A stretch of 64,000 nt of DNA, from positions 62,001 through 126,000 of the forward strand of contig NZ_JAFCGY010000012.1 in assembly GCF_016836705.1 (NCBI RefSeq). Reading direction: 5' to 3'. A model generated the notes under the pieces. The model was not told the DNA's origin and did not search any database. It saw only the letters and a program-made list of their open reading frames with translations. This document shows positions 53,658-62,436 of this stretch, piece by piece (the stretch's first letter is position 1; each line of letters starts with the position of its first letter). The position numbers were made by a program, and so were the translations under genes. Origin of the DNA: Mesorhizobium caraganae (lineage in GTDB: Bacteria > Pseudomonadota > Alphaproteobacteria > Rhizobiales > Rhizobiaceae).

Positions 53658-54691
53658 ATGCGCCTGCCATCCGCGTCACAGTTTATTCGCAAGGCTTTTG
53701 GTCGCGTTGGATCCGGGCAATCACCGGCTGGCCTGGCTATCCGTTCGGACCTTCTTCCGGAGGAACCGAATTTCCGGATGCTCACTGAGAACAGCGGTGA
53801 CGTCATCATGCAACTCGGACCGGACACGAAGGCACGCTACGTTTCACCGTCATGCACCCGACTTCTGGGATGGCTGCCGGAGGAAATGGTGGGGCATGGT
53901 CCGGAGGTGTTCGTCCCGCCGGAGCATCTTCAAAACATCGCTGCGGCAGCCGCGCTCTTGCTTGCCGGCGCAGATGAAGGCGAGCCGCTGCGATCGAGAT
54001 CCGGCGCAAGGATGGGGAAACTGTCTGGGTGGAGAGCTAGGCGCGCATGGTCCGTGATCCCCTAACTGGCGTTCCGGGCGACTTCGTGCTGATCATGAGA
54101 GATATAACAGAACGCAAACGGCTCGAAGAGCAACTCCGCTCGCTTGCGATGACGGACGGGCTGACCGGCCTGGGCAACCGCCGAGCCTTCGACGAGACCT
54201 TGGACAGGGAATGGCGACGCACCGTTGGCAGCGCTGGACAGATGTCCTTGTTGTTGCTCGATATCGATCGATTCAAAGGCTTTAACGACAAATACGGTCA
54301 TCAGGTAGGCGATGATTGTCTTCGTGCCGTCGCTGCCGCAATACGAGACGTGCTTGATCGTCCTGGGGATCTGGCGTCGCGATACGGAGGGGAAGAACTC
54401 GCCGTCATCTTGCCTGATACCGATAGCGAGGGAGCGCTTGAAATAGCGGAACGGCTGAGGCTCTCAATCGAAAATCTCGGCCTGCCTCATGACGGCAATC
54501 TGGAAGGCGGCGGACGCGTCACAGTCAGCATTGGTTCAGCGACCGCGCTGTCGCGATCGGGCGGGACGATCAGGATGCCGGAAGGCCTGCTTCTCGCCGC
54601 CGACACCGCCCTTTACAAGGCCAAGCACAAAGGCCGAAACCGCGTCGAGGTCGCACTGCTGCTCGCCTCGGAAGGTCCCGACGCGGCCTGA
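53658..54691 (+). pseudogene. PAS-GGDEF diguanylate cyclase, copy 2, disrupted
   Basis: Compared with 8516-9550, one T is missing after the codons for GADEGEPL (near 53989), shifting the frame. In the original frame a codon AAG (in VESKAR) has become TAG near 54038. So two independent lesions separate the PAS domain from a GGDEF domain whose own frame (about 54047-54691, SRYGGEELAVIL) is still open. A lone GGDEF product starting at 54047 cannot be excluded, but the gene is most likely inactive. Confidence 0.92.
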
Positions 54692-54895
54692 TCAAAGGCC
54701 GTTACAGCCTCGCGCATCGACTCAGCCAAAGGTCTCGATTTCGTTGGCCTGGGCCATAAGCAAGCATTGGGTGCGGCTGGGTGTTTTCGACTGCCTGTGA
54801 GGTCGGCTCCGTTACGCGCTACCATAGTACAGTTGAGCCCATGCCGTTGACGCACCACTATGCCGGGCTATCGACGTTGCCTGGGAGGAGGACGC

Positions 54896-56818
54896 GTGGC
54901 TGGCGAACGGGAGCATATCCGCGAGATAGAGCAGGTCCTGTCCGGCGGGCGATCGGCCCGCGACGATGTCGTGGTCAAGTCCTGGCTGCGTTGTGTCGAC
55001 ACCCACCGGCTCGATCCGGCCCGGCCCACGGAAGCCTATATCGTCCCCGATACCCAGTTGCGCGAACATCGCGAGCAGTCCGAGAGACTGATCGCCATCG
55101 CCCGCAGCGGCCTGGAAACGCTTTTCAAGCAGGTGGCGGGCCAGAACTACGTGCTGCTGCTGGCAAACGCCAAGGGCGTCACCGTCGACTTCCTCGGTGA
55201 TCCGCTGTTCATGGACCAGTTGCGCACGGCGGGGCTTTATCTTGGCTCCGAATGGTCCGAAAGCCGCACCGGAACCTGCGGCGTCGGCTCCTGCATCGTC
55301 ACCGGCGAGGCGATGACGATCCATCAGACCGACCATTTCGATACGACGCATACGCCGCTCTCCTGCACCGCCGCGCCGATCTTCGACACCAATGGCGCCC
55401 TGGCTGCCGTGCTCGACATTTCCCTGCTGCGCTCCCCCCAACCGAAAGTCAGCCAGAATCTGGCGCTGCATCTGGTGACGGCCTCCGCGCGACGCATCGA
55501 ACTCGCCAATCTGATGGCGCAGATGCACTCTGAATGGGTGCTGCGCTTTTCCCGTTCGCCGGAGTTCCTCGACGTCGACCCCGAGGCAGCCATCGCCCTC
55601 GATGCCTCGGGCCGTATCCTCGGCACGACGCGTGGCGGAGCGCTGCTGCTGGCGCAGGCCGGGGGTGTCGACTGGAGGTACTCGCCTTTGCCGGTCGGTC
55701 AGCCGATCTCGCGCTACCTGGATATAGGTGTCGACGACTTGCCGAGCCTGACACGCGGCCGCCCGACCGAGGAGCGGCTGGTCTTCGGCCACAGCGGCAG
55801 CGCCCTGTTCGCGCATGCCATCGAGCCGCAGCCGCCAACCGGGCGCCGCGCTCCCGTCGAGGCGGTGCCGAAACCGATCAGCGAACTTTCGGGCGGCGAT
55901 CCGGCGATGGCGGCCATGCAGGTGCGAGCCGCGAAGCTGGCCCGCACGACCATTCCGATCCTGATCCATGGCGAGACCGGCTCCGGCAAGGAATATCTCG
56001 CCCGCGCGATACACGACTGCTCGCAACGCGCCGGCCCGTTCGTCGCCATCAATTGTGCTGCTATCCCCGAGCATCTGATCGAGAGCGAACTGTTTGGTCA
56101 TATTGCCGGCGCCTTCACCGGGGCAGCCGCCAGGGGGCGCAAGGGATTGATCGAAGGCGCCGACGGCGGCACGCTCTTCCTCGACGAGATCGGCGACATG
56201 CCCTTGCATCTGCAATCCCGGCTGCTCAGGGTGATCGCCGAACGCGAATTGGTCCCGGTTGGCGGCATTGAGCCGCGACAGGTCGACATAAAGATCATTT
56301 CGGCCTCGCACCATGATCTGCGCAAGCTGGTGGCTGAAGGGCGTTTCCGCGAGGATCTGTTCTACCGGCTGAACGCCGCCTCGCTAACCTTGCCTGCGCT
56401 GCGCGAGCGCACCGATTTCGAATGGCTGCTGGACCGGCTGATGGATCAACGCGCGCGCCTTGCCGGCCGGACGGCGAGACTGTCGCCGGCGGCGCGCCTG
56501 GCGCTGATCCGTCACCGCTGGCCCGGCAACGTCCGCGAACTCGCAAACGCCATCGATCTGGCGGTAACGCTTTGCGAGGGCGAGATGATTGAGCCTGCCG
56601 ACCTGCCCGACTTCGCCTTGCCGTATCTGGTACCGCCAGCGCCACCCGCCCGCCTGGTTGCGCTGCGTGCTCCGTCGCCCGAGGGCGAGCGCGCGGCGCT
56701 GCTGGATGCCCTCGTGGCCGTGGGCTGGAACATCTCCGAGGCTGCACGGCGGCTCGGCGTCGACCGCACGACGGTCCATCGCCGCATGAAACGGCTGCGG
56801 CTGGACGCGCCGAACTAG
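54896..56818 (+). CDS. acoR: AcoR-type sigma-54-dependent transcriptional activator
   Basis: The 640-residue regulator has an N-terminal GAF-type sensor (about 60-200; TGTCGVGSCIVTGEAMTIH), an AAA+ domain (about 310-530) with Walker A GETGSGKE, the sigma-54-contacting GAFTGA loop and Walker B GGTLFLDEIGDM, and a C-terminal Fis-type helix-turn-helix (WNISEAARRLGVDRTTVHRR). It activates RNA polymerase with sigma-54 when an inducer, such as acetoin or a diol in AcoR, binds. GTG 54896 is chosen because GGGAGGAGG lies just upstream. It precedes its likely target genes, which have a matching promoter. Confidence 0.93.
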   Translation: MAGEREHIREIEQVLSGGRSARDDVVVKSWLRCVDTHRLDPARPTEAYIVPDTQLREHREQSERLIAIARSGLETLFKQVAGQNYVLLLANAKGVTVDFLGDPLFMDQLRTAGLYLGSEWSESRTGTCGVGSCIVTGEAMTIHQTDHFDTTHTPLSCTAAPIFDTNGALAAVLDISLLRSPQPKVSQNLALHLVTASARRIELANLMAQMHSEWVLRFSRSPEFLDVDPEAAIALDASGRILGTTRGGALLLAQAGGVDWRYSPLPVGQPISRYLDIGVDDLPSLTRGRPTEERLVFGHSGSALFAHAIEPQPPTGRRAPVEAVPKPISELSGGDPAMAAMQVRAAKLARTTIPILIHGETGSGKEYLARAIHDCSQRAGPFVAINCAAIPEHLIESELFGHIAGAFTGAAARGRKGLIEGADGGTLFLDEIGDMPLHLQSRLLRVIAERELVPVGGIEPRQVDIKIISASHHDLRKLVAEGRFREDLFYRLNAASLTLPALRERTDFEWLLDRLMDQRARLAGRTARLSPAARLALIRHRWPGNVRELANAIDLAVTLCEGEMIEPADLPDFALPYLVPPAPPARLVALRAPSPEGERAALLDALVAVGWNISEAARRLGVDRTTVHRRMKRLRLDAPN

Positions 56819-56856
56819 TGTGGCGTGCACTGTGGCGCGCTATGGCGCACGCCACA
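56819..56856. promoter_or_regulatory. Inverted repeat, candidate enhancer site for the activator
   Basis: TGTGGCGTGC and GCACGCCACA are perfect 10-bp arms separated by 18 bp, directly after the activator stop and about 75 bp upstream of the -24 element. A further GTGGCGC occurs within the spacer. This is the expected position and form of an upstream activating sequence. Confidence 0.7.
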
Positions 56857-56930
56857 CCGCTGCAACAGGGCGCGACAGCAGAAATCGTTACACGCCACTG
56901 ATTTTACTACGATTTCTGACCCAGCGTGGT

Positions 56931-56946
56931 TGGCATGCTGCTTGCT
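56931..56946 (+). promoter_or_regulatory. Sigma-54 (-24/-12) promoter
   Basis: TGGCATG-CTGC-TTGCT matches the consensus TGGCACG-N4-TTGCW with one mismatch and correct spacing. It lies 40 bp before the dehydrogenase start. Confidence 0.85.
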
Positions 56947-56986
56947 GTCTGTTCCAGGTACCCAGATGGAACTTGGAGGAGAAGCC

Positions 56987-58099
56987 ATGACACAGAACGC
57001 CGTCAATCTCGCGGCCACGGCGCGAAGCATGCAAGCTTTGCGCTTTCATGCCGCCAGGGATTTGCGCATCGAGGACATCCCCCGGCCAACAAAGCCGGGA
57101 CCAGGACAGGTCATCGTCCGCAACAGGTTTGTCGGAATCTGCGGAACCGACCTGCATGAATACAGTTACGGGCCGATCTTCATACCGACGGAGCCTCATC
57201 CGTTTACCGGTGTCAGCGGCGTGCAGGTGCTCGGACATGAGTTCGGCGGCGTGATCGAAGCGGTCGGCGAAGGCGTGACATCCGTTTCGGTCGGCGACCG
57301 CGTGGCCGTCCAGCCGCTGATCATGCCGCGCTCGGGAGACTATTACGCCTCGCGCGGCCTGTACCATCTGTCCGACAAGCTTGCCCTGGCGGGCCTGAGC
57401 TGGATTGGCGGTGGCATGGCGGAAGCCGCGTTGCTCAACGACTACAATGTCGAGCGCATTCCAGCCGAAATGTCCGACGAGGAAGCGGCCCTGGTGGAGC
57501 CGACGGCGGTCGCCGTCTATGCCTGCGACCGCGGCGGCGTGACCGCGGGCAACTCGGTGCTGATTACGGGAGCCGGCCCGATCGGCATCCTGACGATGCT
57601 GGCCGCCCGCGCCGCGGGCGCGACACAGCTGTTCATCTCGGACCTCAACGATACCAGGCTGGAGATGGCGCGTTCGATCCAGCCCGGCGTAGTGACCCTC
57701 AATCCGAAGCGCGACAAGGTCGATGAGGCGGTGCGCGCCGCCAGCGAAGGCGGCGTCGGCTGCGATGTCGCCATCGAATGCGTCGGCAACGAGCATGCGC
57801 TGAAAGCCTGCCTCGCGGCGGTGCGCAAGCAAGGTGTCGTCGTGCAGACCGGCCTGCATCCGCACGAGAACCCGCTCGACTGGTTCCAGGTCACGTTCAA
57901 GGACGTCGATATCCGCGGCTCCTGGGCCTATCCGACGCATCTGTGGCCACGCGTCATCCGCCTCATCAGCTCGGGACAGCTGCCTGCGGCCAAGGTGATC
58001 ACCAGGCGCATACGCCTTGCGGAGGCGGTGTCCGACGGCTTCGACGCCCTGCTCGATCCAGCCGGGACGCAACTCAAAATCTTGATCGACCTTTCCTGA
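56987..58099 (+). CDS. Zinc-type alcohol/2,3-butanediol dehydrogenase-like enzyme
   Basis: The 370-residue MDR-family NAD(P)-dependent dehydrogenase has the catalytic zinc segment GICGTDLHEY, VLGHEFGGVIEAVGEGV and the Rossmann motif VLITGAGPIGILTM near residue 190. The order resembles 2,3-butanediol or threonine dehydrogenases. The four-Cys structural zinc lobe is absent; that region reads MPRSGDYYASRGLYHLSDKL. Substrate is probably a secondary alcohol or diol. GGAGG precedes ATG 56987. It is transcribed from the sigma-54 promoter with the monooxygenase gene 25 bp downstream. Confidence 0.9.
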   Translation: MTQNAVNLAATARSMQALRFHAARDLRIEDIPRPTKPGPGQVIVRNRFVGICGTDLHEYSYGPIFIPTEPHPFTGVSGVQVLGHEFGGVIEAVGEGVTSVSVGDRVAVQPLIMPRSGDYYASRGLYHLSDKLALAGLSWIGGGMAEAALLNDYNVERIPAEMSDEEAALVEPTAVAVYACDRGGVTAGNSVLITGAGPIGILTMLAARAAGATQLFISDLNDTRLEMARSIQPGVVTLNPKRDKVDEAVRAASEGGVGCDVAIECVGNEHALKACLAAVRKQGVVVQTGLHPHENPLDWFQVTFKDVDIRGSWAYPTHLWPRVIRLISSGQLPAAKVITRRIRLAEAVSDGFDALLDPAGTQLKILIDLS

Positions 58100-58124
58100 T
58101 CAATCTGACAACCGGAGGAGAACC

Positions 58125-59933
58125 ATGCTCGAGAGAACCCCCACCACAAAGGCGCAAGCGCTGCTCGACAAGTTCGGCAAGGCGCTGGAGACCAGTGACA
58201 TCGACGCCGCCGTCAATTGCTTCCAGGCGGACTGCTACTGGCGCGACCTCGTCACCTTCACCTGGAACCTGAGAACGATGGAAGGCCGGGGCCAGGTCCG
58301 CGACATGCTGACGGGGACCCTGGCCGGGACCAAGCCTACCGGCTGGAGGGTGGCCGAAGGCGAGGAGGCGACCGAGGCGGACGGCGTCACCACCGCCTGG
58401 ATCACCTTCGAGACCAAGGTGGCGCGCGGCTATGGCCTGGTACGGTTCAAGGGCGACCTGATCTGGACCTTGCTCACCACCATGACCGAACTGAAGGGCC
58501 ACGAGGAAAAAGCTGGCTTCACCCGCCCGCTCGGCGCCAAGCATGGCCACGGCAAGGACAGGAAATCGTGGCGCGAGGAGCGTGACGATGAGATCGCCGA
58601 ACTCGGCCGTACCAAGCAGCCCTACGTCGTGATCATTGGCGGCGGCCAGGGCGGCATCGCGCTCGGCGCCCGCCTGCGCCAGCTCGGCGTGTCAGCCATC
58701 ATCATCGAGAAGAACGAACATCCAGGCGATTCCTGGCGCAAGCGCTACAAGTCGCTCTGCCTGCATGATCCGGTCTGGTACGACCATTTGCCCTATATCG
58801 ACTTCCCCAAGAACTGGCCGGTCTTCGCGCCAAAAGACAAGATCGGCGACTGGCTGGAAATGTACACCAGGGTCATGGAGCTGAATTACTGGAGCTCGAC
58901 CACGGCCAAGAAGGCCAGCTATGACGAGAAGGCGAAGGAATGGACCGTCGTCGTCGAGCGCGACGGCGAGGAAATCACCCTCAAGCCGAAGCAGCTGGTG
59001 CTCGCCACCGGCATGTCCGGCAAGGCGAACTGGCCGAAATACAAGGGCCAGGACATCTTCAAGGGCGAGCAGCAGCATTCCTCGACCCATCCCGGTCCGG
59101 ACAAGTACCGCGGCAAGAAGGTCGTCGTCATCGGATCCAACAACTCCGCCCACGACATCTGCGCAGCGCTGTGGGAGGCAGGCGCCGACGTGACCATGGT
59201 GCAGCGTTCCTCCACCCACATCGTCAAGTCCGATACGCTGATGGATATTGGCCTCGGCGCGCTCTATTCGGAGCAGGCGGTGGAGAATGGCATGACGACG
59301 CGCAAGGCCGACCTGATCTTCGCCTCCCTGCCCTACCGCATCATGCACGAGTTCCAGATCCCGCTTTACGAGCAGATGAAGGAACGCGACGCGAAGTTCT
59401 ACGCGGATCTGGAAAAGGCCGGCTTCCTGCTCGACTGGGGCGACGACGGCTCGGGCCTGTTCATGAAATACCTGCGCCGGGGTTCGGGCTACTATATCGA
59501 TGTCGGCGCTTGCGATCTCGTCATCGACGGCTCGATCAAGCTCAAAAGCGGGCCAGGTGCCGCCGTGCAGGAACTGACGCAAACCGGCGTCAAATTCGCC
59601 GACGGCACCGAATTGCCGGCCGATCTGGTCATCTACGCCACCGGCTATGGTTCGATGAACGGCTGGGCCGCGGACCTCATCTCGCAGGAGGCGGCGGACA
59701 AAGTCGGCAAGGTCTGGGGCCTTGGCTCCAACACCGCCAAGGATCCCGGCCCCTGGGAAGGCGAGCAGCGCAACATGTGGAAGCCGACCCAGCAGGAAGC
59801 GCTGTGGTTCCATGGCGGCAATCTCCACCAGTCGCGGCACTATTCGCAATATCTGTCACTGCAGCTGAAGGCCAGGCAGGTCGGTCTGCCGACCCCGGTC
59901 TATGGATTGCAGCAGGTGCACCACAAGGCCTAA
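58125..59933 (+). CDS. Flavin-containing monooxygenase with N-terminal NTF2/SnoaL-like domain
   Basis: The 602-residue protein starts with an SnoaL/NTF2-like fold (about 10-130; FQADCYWRDLVTFTWNLRTM) followed by a class B flavin monooxygenase. The FAD site is VVIIGGGQGGIALGARLRQL near residue 165 and the NADPH site VVVIGSNNSAHDICAALWE near residue 330; LVIYATGYGSMNGW is the C-terminal ATG motif. Such enzymes oxygenate N, S or carbonyl compounds. Its operon partner is a dehydrogenase, so a ketone-to-ester Baeyer-Villiger step after alcohol oxidation is a reasonable guess. AGGAG precedes ATG 58125. Confidence 0.92.
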   Translation: MLERTPTTKAQALLDKFGKALETSDIDAAVNCFQADCYWRDLVTFTWNLRTMEGRGQVRDMLTGTLAGTKPTGWRVAEGEEATEADGVTTAWITFETKVARGYGLVRFKGDLIWTLLTTMTELKGHEEKAGFTRPLGAKHGHGKDRKSWREERDDEIAELGRTKQPYVVIIGGGQGGIALGARLRQLGVSAIIIEKNEHPGDSWRKRYKSLCLHDPVWYDHLPYIDFPKNWPVFAPKDKIGDWLEMYTRVMELNYWSSTTAKKASYDEKAKEWTVVVERDGEEITLKPKQLVLATGMSGKANWPKYKGQDIFKGEQQHSSTHPGPDKYRGKKVVVIGSNNSAHDICAALWEAGADVTMVQRSSTHIVKSDTLMDIGLGALYSEQAVENGMTTRKADLIFASLPYRIMHEFQIPLYEQMKERDAKFYADLEKAGFLLDWGDDGSGLFMKYLRRGSGYYIDVGACDLVIDGSIKLKSGPGAAVQELTQTGVKFADGTELPADLVIYATGYGSMNGWAADLISQEAADKVGKVWGLGSNTAKDPGPWEGEQRNMWKPTQQEALWFHGGNLHQSRHYSQYLSLQLKARQVGLPTPVYGLQQVHHKA

Positions 59934-59983
59934 CCGGCAATCCCCGGGAGGGTTTGCCATCCTGCTTCTGCAATGAGAAAGAC

Positions 59984-60010
59984 CCCGCGTGGCATGTCCG
60001 GCGCGCGGGG
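59984..60010. terminator. Hairpin at end of dehydrogenase/monooxygenase operon
   Basis: CCCCGCG pairs with CGCGGGG across a 12-nt loop, followed by a short T-containing stretch. It sits between the 3' end of the monooxygenase gene and the 3' end of a - strand remnant, so it may serve both. Confidence 0.5.
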
Positions 60011-60018
60011 CCTTCGTT

Positions 60019-60271
60019 TCAGTCTCGCATCATCACACCCCGCGCCTTGGCCCAGCGCTCGATGATCTTGCGCTCGTCGGGCAAAGGCGACACGGTTGGA
60101 GAAACCGCGCACCTGCACCGCACGGTTCTGCGGATCGAGTCCGATCGTCAGCAACCGCTCGATCTTGCCGAGTACCGTGCGCCGCAGCACCCAGATCGCG
60201 GCCTTGCTGGCGATGCATTTGGCAGCGTTATGTCGAGACACAATGATGCATCGCCCTGCTCTCACGGCCAA
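60019..60271 (-). pseudogene. Frameshifted remnant of unidentified gene
   Basis: The - strand reads KAAIWVLRRTVLGKIERLL, then DPQNRAVQVRGFSNRV in one frame, and ERKIIERWAKARGVMMRD with stop at 60019 in another. They join near 60085 after one frameshift. Family not recognised. Confidence 0.4.
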
Positions 60272-60309
60272 CGTGTTGGTAAGTTTCGGCTGCTACTATC
60301 CGTTCCCAT

Positions 60310-60834
60310 ATGGATACCGAAACGAGCCCTATCCCTATTGTCGACAACGCCCAGTGGCCTCGGGCTCACATGGCTGCAAACGCATGGCGTGGACGTTGCC
60401 TCGATATATTTGCGCGAAGCGAGGCCGCCGTTAGTGAGACGCTTTTGGTGCTAGCGAATACATCGCAGCGTGGCACTGTCGTGAAACTGCCCCATCTGGT
60501 CGGGCAACGGTTCGAAGAATTGGCAACTTTGACCGGACCAGCCGGAGCCTTCGCTTTGGAAGGAAAGGCATCCGCAGCAGCACTATCGGCCTTCCGCACC
60601 CATGAGGGCCTGCGCACGTCGCTGGGCCACGGTGTCGGCAAAGTCGTGCTCGACCAACGAGGGGGTTGGTTGCTCGTCTTGCGAACGCTTGCCTTCCGAT
60701 CAAAGCAACCGCAACGTACGGTCCTTGTTATCGAAGAGAACGAAGCTGAAGAAACAGTCAAATCACTCCAAGCCGCTGGGCAGCGGCTCCTTTCGGAACT
60801 AGGAAATTTGCGGCATGCCCTCGGCCCGAGCTGA
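60310..60834 (+). CDS. Hypothetical protein
   Basis: The 174-residue product contains AWRGRCLDIFARSEAAVSETL, then LVGQRFEELATLTGPAGAFA, SLGHGVGKVVLDQRGGWLLV and an acidic helical tail (IEENEAEETVKSLQAAGQRL). Composition is natural. The family is not recognised. The next gene starts 14 bp downstream, suggesting an operon. Confidence 0.6.
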   Translation: MDTETSPIPIVDNAQWPRAHMAANAWRGRCLDIFARSEAAVSETLLVLANTSQRGTVVKLPHLVGQRFEELATLTGPAGAFALEGKASAAALSAFRTHEGLRTSLGHGVGKVVLDQRGGWLLVLRTLAFRSKQPQRTVLVIEENEAEETVKSLQAAGQRLLSELGNLRHALGPS

Positions 60835-60848
60835 ACCGGAGCGACGAC

Positions 60849-61110
60849 ATGGCCGATGATCTCTCTCAGAAGTTGGAACTGGCACGGATGCGCGCAAGAG
60901 AACCGCGCGGGCCAGTACGCCACGACTGCGGCGCTCGCTCGATTACAGGAAGACGCAAAGCAAAATCTAGGTGGGGCAATCCTTGAGCTGGCCGAATCTG
61001 GGAGAGGCGATCAGATGGTTGCGGGCTTCCGCCGGTGGCTCGACCGTTACCTTGCCCGGCCCCAGGACCGTCGGGTTCTCCGCGATACGCCGTTTGCTGC
61101 GAGAGAGTAG
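60849..61110 (+). pseudogene. Small helical protein gene with frameshift
   Basis: ATG 60849, with GGAG 8 nt upstream, reads MADDLSQKLELARMRARE. From about 60900 the coding-like sequence continues one frame over as NRAGQYATTAALARLQEDAK, then LAESGRGDQMVAGFRRWLDR and stops at 61110. Together this would be an 87-residue protein. Either the gene is broken or the sequence has an error. Confidence 0.45.
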
Positions 61111-61413
61111 TGAACTCTGGATCGATCCAATGATTTCAATTGCTTACTGATCGTTTTGTAACATTGTGACGATCGGCAGCGTGATTTAAGATACGCCCTG
61201 GAGCGCGCAGCTGCCATAGGCACAATCTGCGCACAGAACATGAAAAGGCGGGGGTACCCCAATCCGCCTTCCCTTCCAAAGCTTCGTTTCTAATTCGCGC
61301 GGGCCTGCAGCAATCTGCTGTTCCAGCATTCCCGGTCCATTTTCTCGTCCGCCCTTATTGAGCGACAGCACATCCTGGGCGTACTGCGTCCATCCTGCTG
61401 TTGCAGAGAAAGT
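61111..61413. other. Intergenic region, no gene seen
   Basis: Lies downstream of the cold-shock gene and of the + strand frameshifted gene. No clear terminator. Confidence 0.4.
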
Positions 61414-61626
61414 TCAGCCAGCTTTGCTGAGGCTGCCGGCGGAAGACTTGCCAGTGCGGCGGTCCTGTTCGATCTCATAATTGATCTTCTGGCCGTCAGT
61501 GAGGGTGGAGAGCCCCGCGCGTTCGACAGCGGAAATGTGGACGAAAACGTCCTGACCGCCATTGTCAGGCTGAATAAATCCAAATCCCTTGGTGCTATTG
61601 AACCATTTCACGGTTCCAGTCGCCAT
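61414..61626 (-). CDS. cspA: Cold-shock protein (CspA family)
   Basis: The 70-residue OB-fold protein has both RNA-binding motifs: GTVKWFNSTKGFGFI (RNP1) and DVFVHISAV (RNP2). These proteins bind single-stranded RNA or DNA and melt secondary structure. The C-terminal tail (RTGKSSAGSLSKAG) fits rhizobial paralogues. AGGG lies 10 nt upstream of ATG. Monocistronic. Confidence 0.97.
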   Translation of the reverse strand: MATGTVKWFNSTKGFGFIQPDNGGQDVFVHISAVERAGLSTLTDGQKINYEIEQDRRTGKSSAGSLSKAG

Positions 61627-62070
61627 ATGCGTATCCCTTGTAAAGTTTTGCTACATATTTTGGTTCGGTGATCATGCCGGCCGGCTCACAGTATAACGCA
61701 GCAAATGCGAAAGAGCGCAAGGCCCGGAGCGACACGCTGGGGTAAGCGCTTAGTGCAGCCAGTTGGACCGGCCGAGGCAAAGCGGCAGTCGCGCCACCCA
61801 TGACATCCGGTATGCCGAGCTGCAGGTCCATCAGCAGCATGAATCAGTCGCCGCGGTGACCGATTCCAAAAATGCGTTGGACGCGTCTGACATACTCGGG
61901 AATATGGGAGTATGGACGAGGGCGGCGACCATCTTCATTGCATTCTGCATATTCTGCGGCTGTTCTAACTAGCTTGCGTTCCATCTAGAACCGACCTCCG
62001 AGGACGATCTGCCAGGGGCGCGAGGGCCGATACCAACAGCCGGCCAGACAAGGGAGCCCTGTTTCCTCGA
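61627..62070. other. Intergenic region with a possible lipoprotein-signal fragment
   Basis: ATG 61904 opens 22 codons (MGVWTRAATIFIAFCIFCGC, then SN and stop) resembling a lipoprotein signal ending in a lipobox-like Cys with no mature part. Otherwise only the cspA leader region is seen. Confidence 0.3.
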
Positions 62071-62436
62071 TCAGGGAGAAAGAAGGCGTTCGAGTTTGGC
62101 GGTCAGTTCATCAAAGCTGAACGGTTTGCGAAGGACGGCACGGTCGCTGAAGCCTTCGCGCATGTCGCGACCGCTGTTGCCAGTCGAATAGAGGAACGGC
62201 ACACCGCGCTCGGCAAGCGCGTCGGCCACGGTATTGCTGTCGTCGCCGTCCAGATTCATGTCCAGCATGGCCGCATCGAAAATCTGTGTTTTGATCAGGG
62301 CGATCGCCTGTCCAATCGTAGCCGCGGAGGTGACGGATTCGCATCCAAGATCGCTCAGCATGTCTTCAATCATCATCAGGACCAGAATTTCATCCTCGAC
62401 AACGAGCACGCGCCGGCCAGAAAGCAGTTTATCCAT
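62071..62436 (-). CDS. Single-domain response regulator
   Basis: The 121-residue CheY-like receiver has acidic-pocket residues in VLVVEDEILVL, the phosphoacceptor Asp in AAMLDMNLDGD, the Ser/Thr switch in LYSTGNSG and the Lys in VLRKPFSFDEL. No output domain is present. The start overlaps the upstream kinase gene by 8 bp, so the two are coupled. In Rhizobiales, such regulators commonly relay phosphate from HWE/HisKA_2 kinases in stress signalling. Confidence 0.93.
   Translation of the reverse strand: MDKLLSGRRVLVVEDEILVLMMIEDMLSDLGCESVTSAATIGQAIALIKTQIFDAAMLDMNLDGDDSNTVADALAERGVPFLYSTGNSGRDMREGFSDRAVLRKPFSFDELTAKLERLLSP

Larger units (their letters stand above)
51553..54792 (+). repeat. 3.25 kb direct repeat, copy 2 (c-di-GMP module)
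   Basis: Matches 6399-9650 in the same orientation. The right boundary lies just before the sigma-54 activator gene and the left just beyond the DUF971 gene. The two copies bracket 42 kb, including the entire sulfur cluster. Confidence 0.9.

Noticed and set aside
56888..58072. Long - strand frame of 394 codons opposite the dehydrogenase gene
   Set aside because: Codon-position shadow of a high-GC gene.
58940..60454. Long + strand frame of 504 codons inside and beyond the monooxygenase gene
   Set aside because: Arg/Gly-rich alternate-frame translation; the true frame has clear FAD and NADP motifs.
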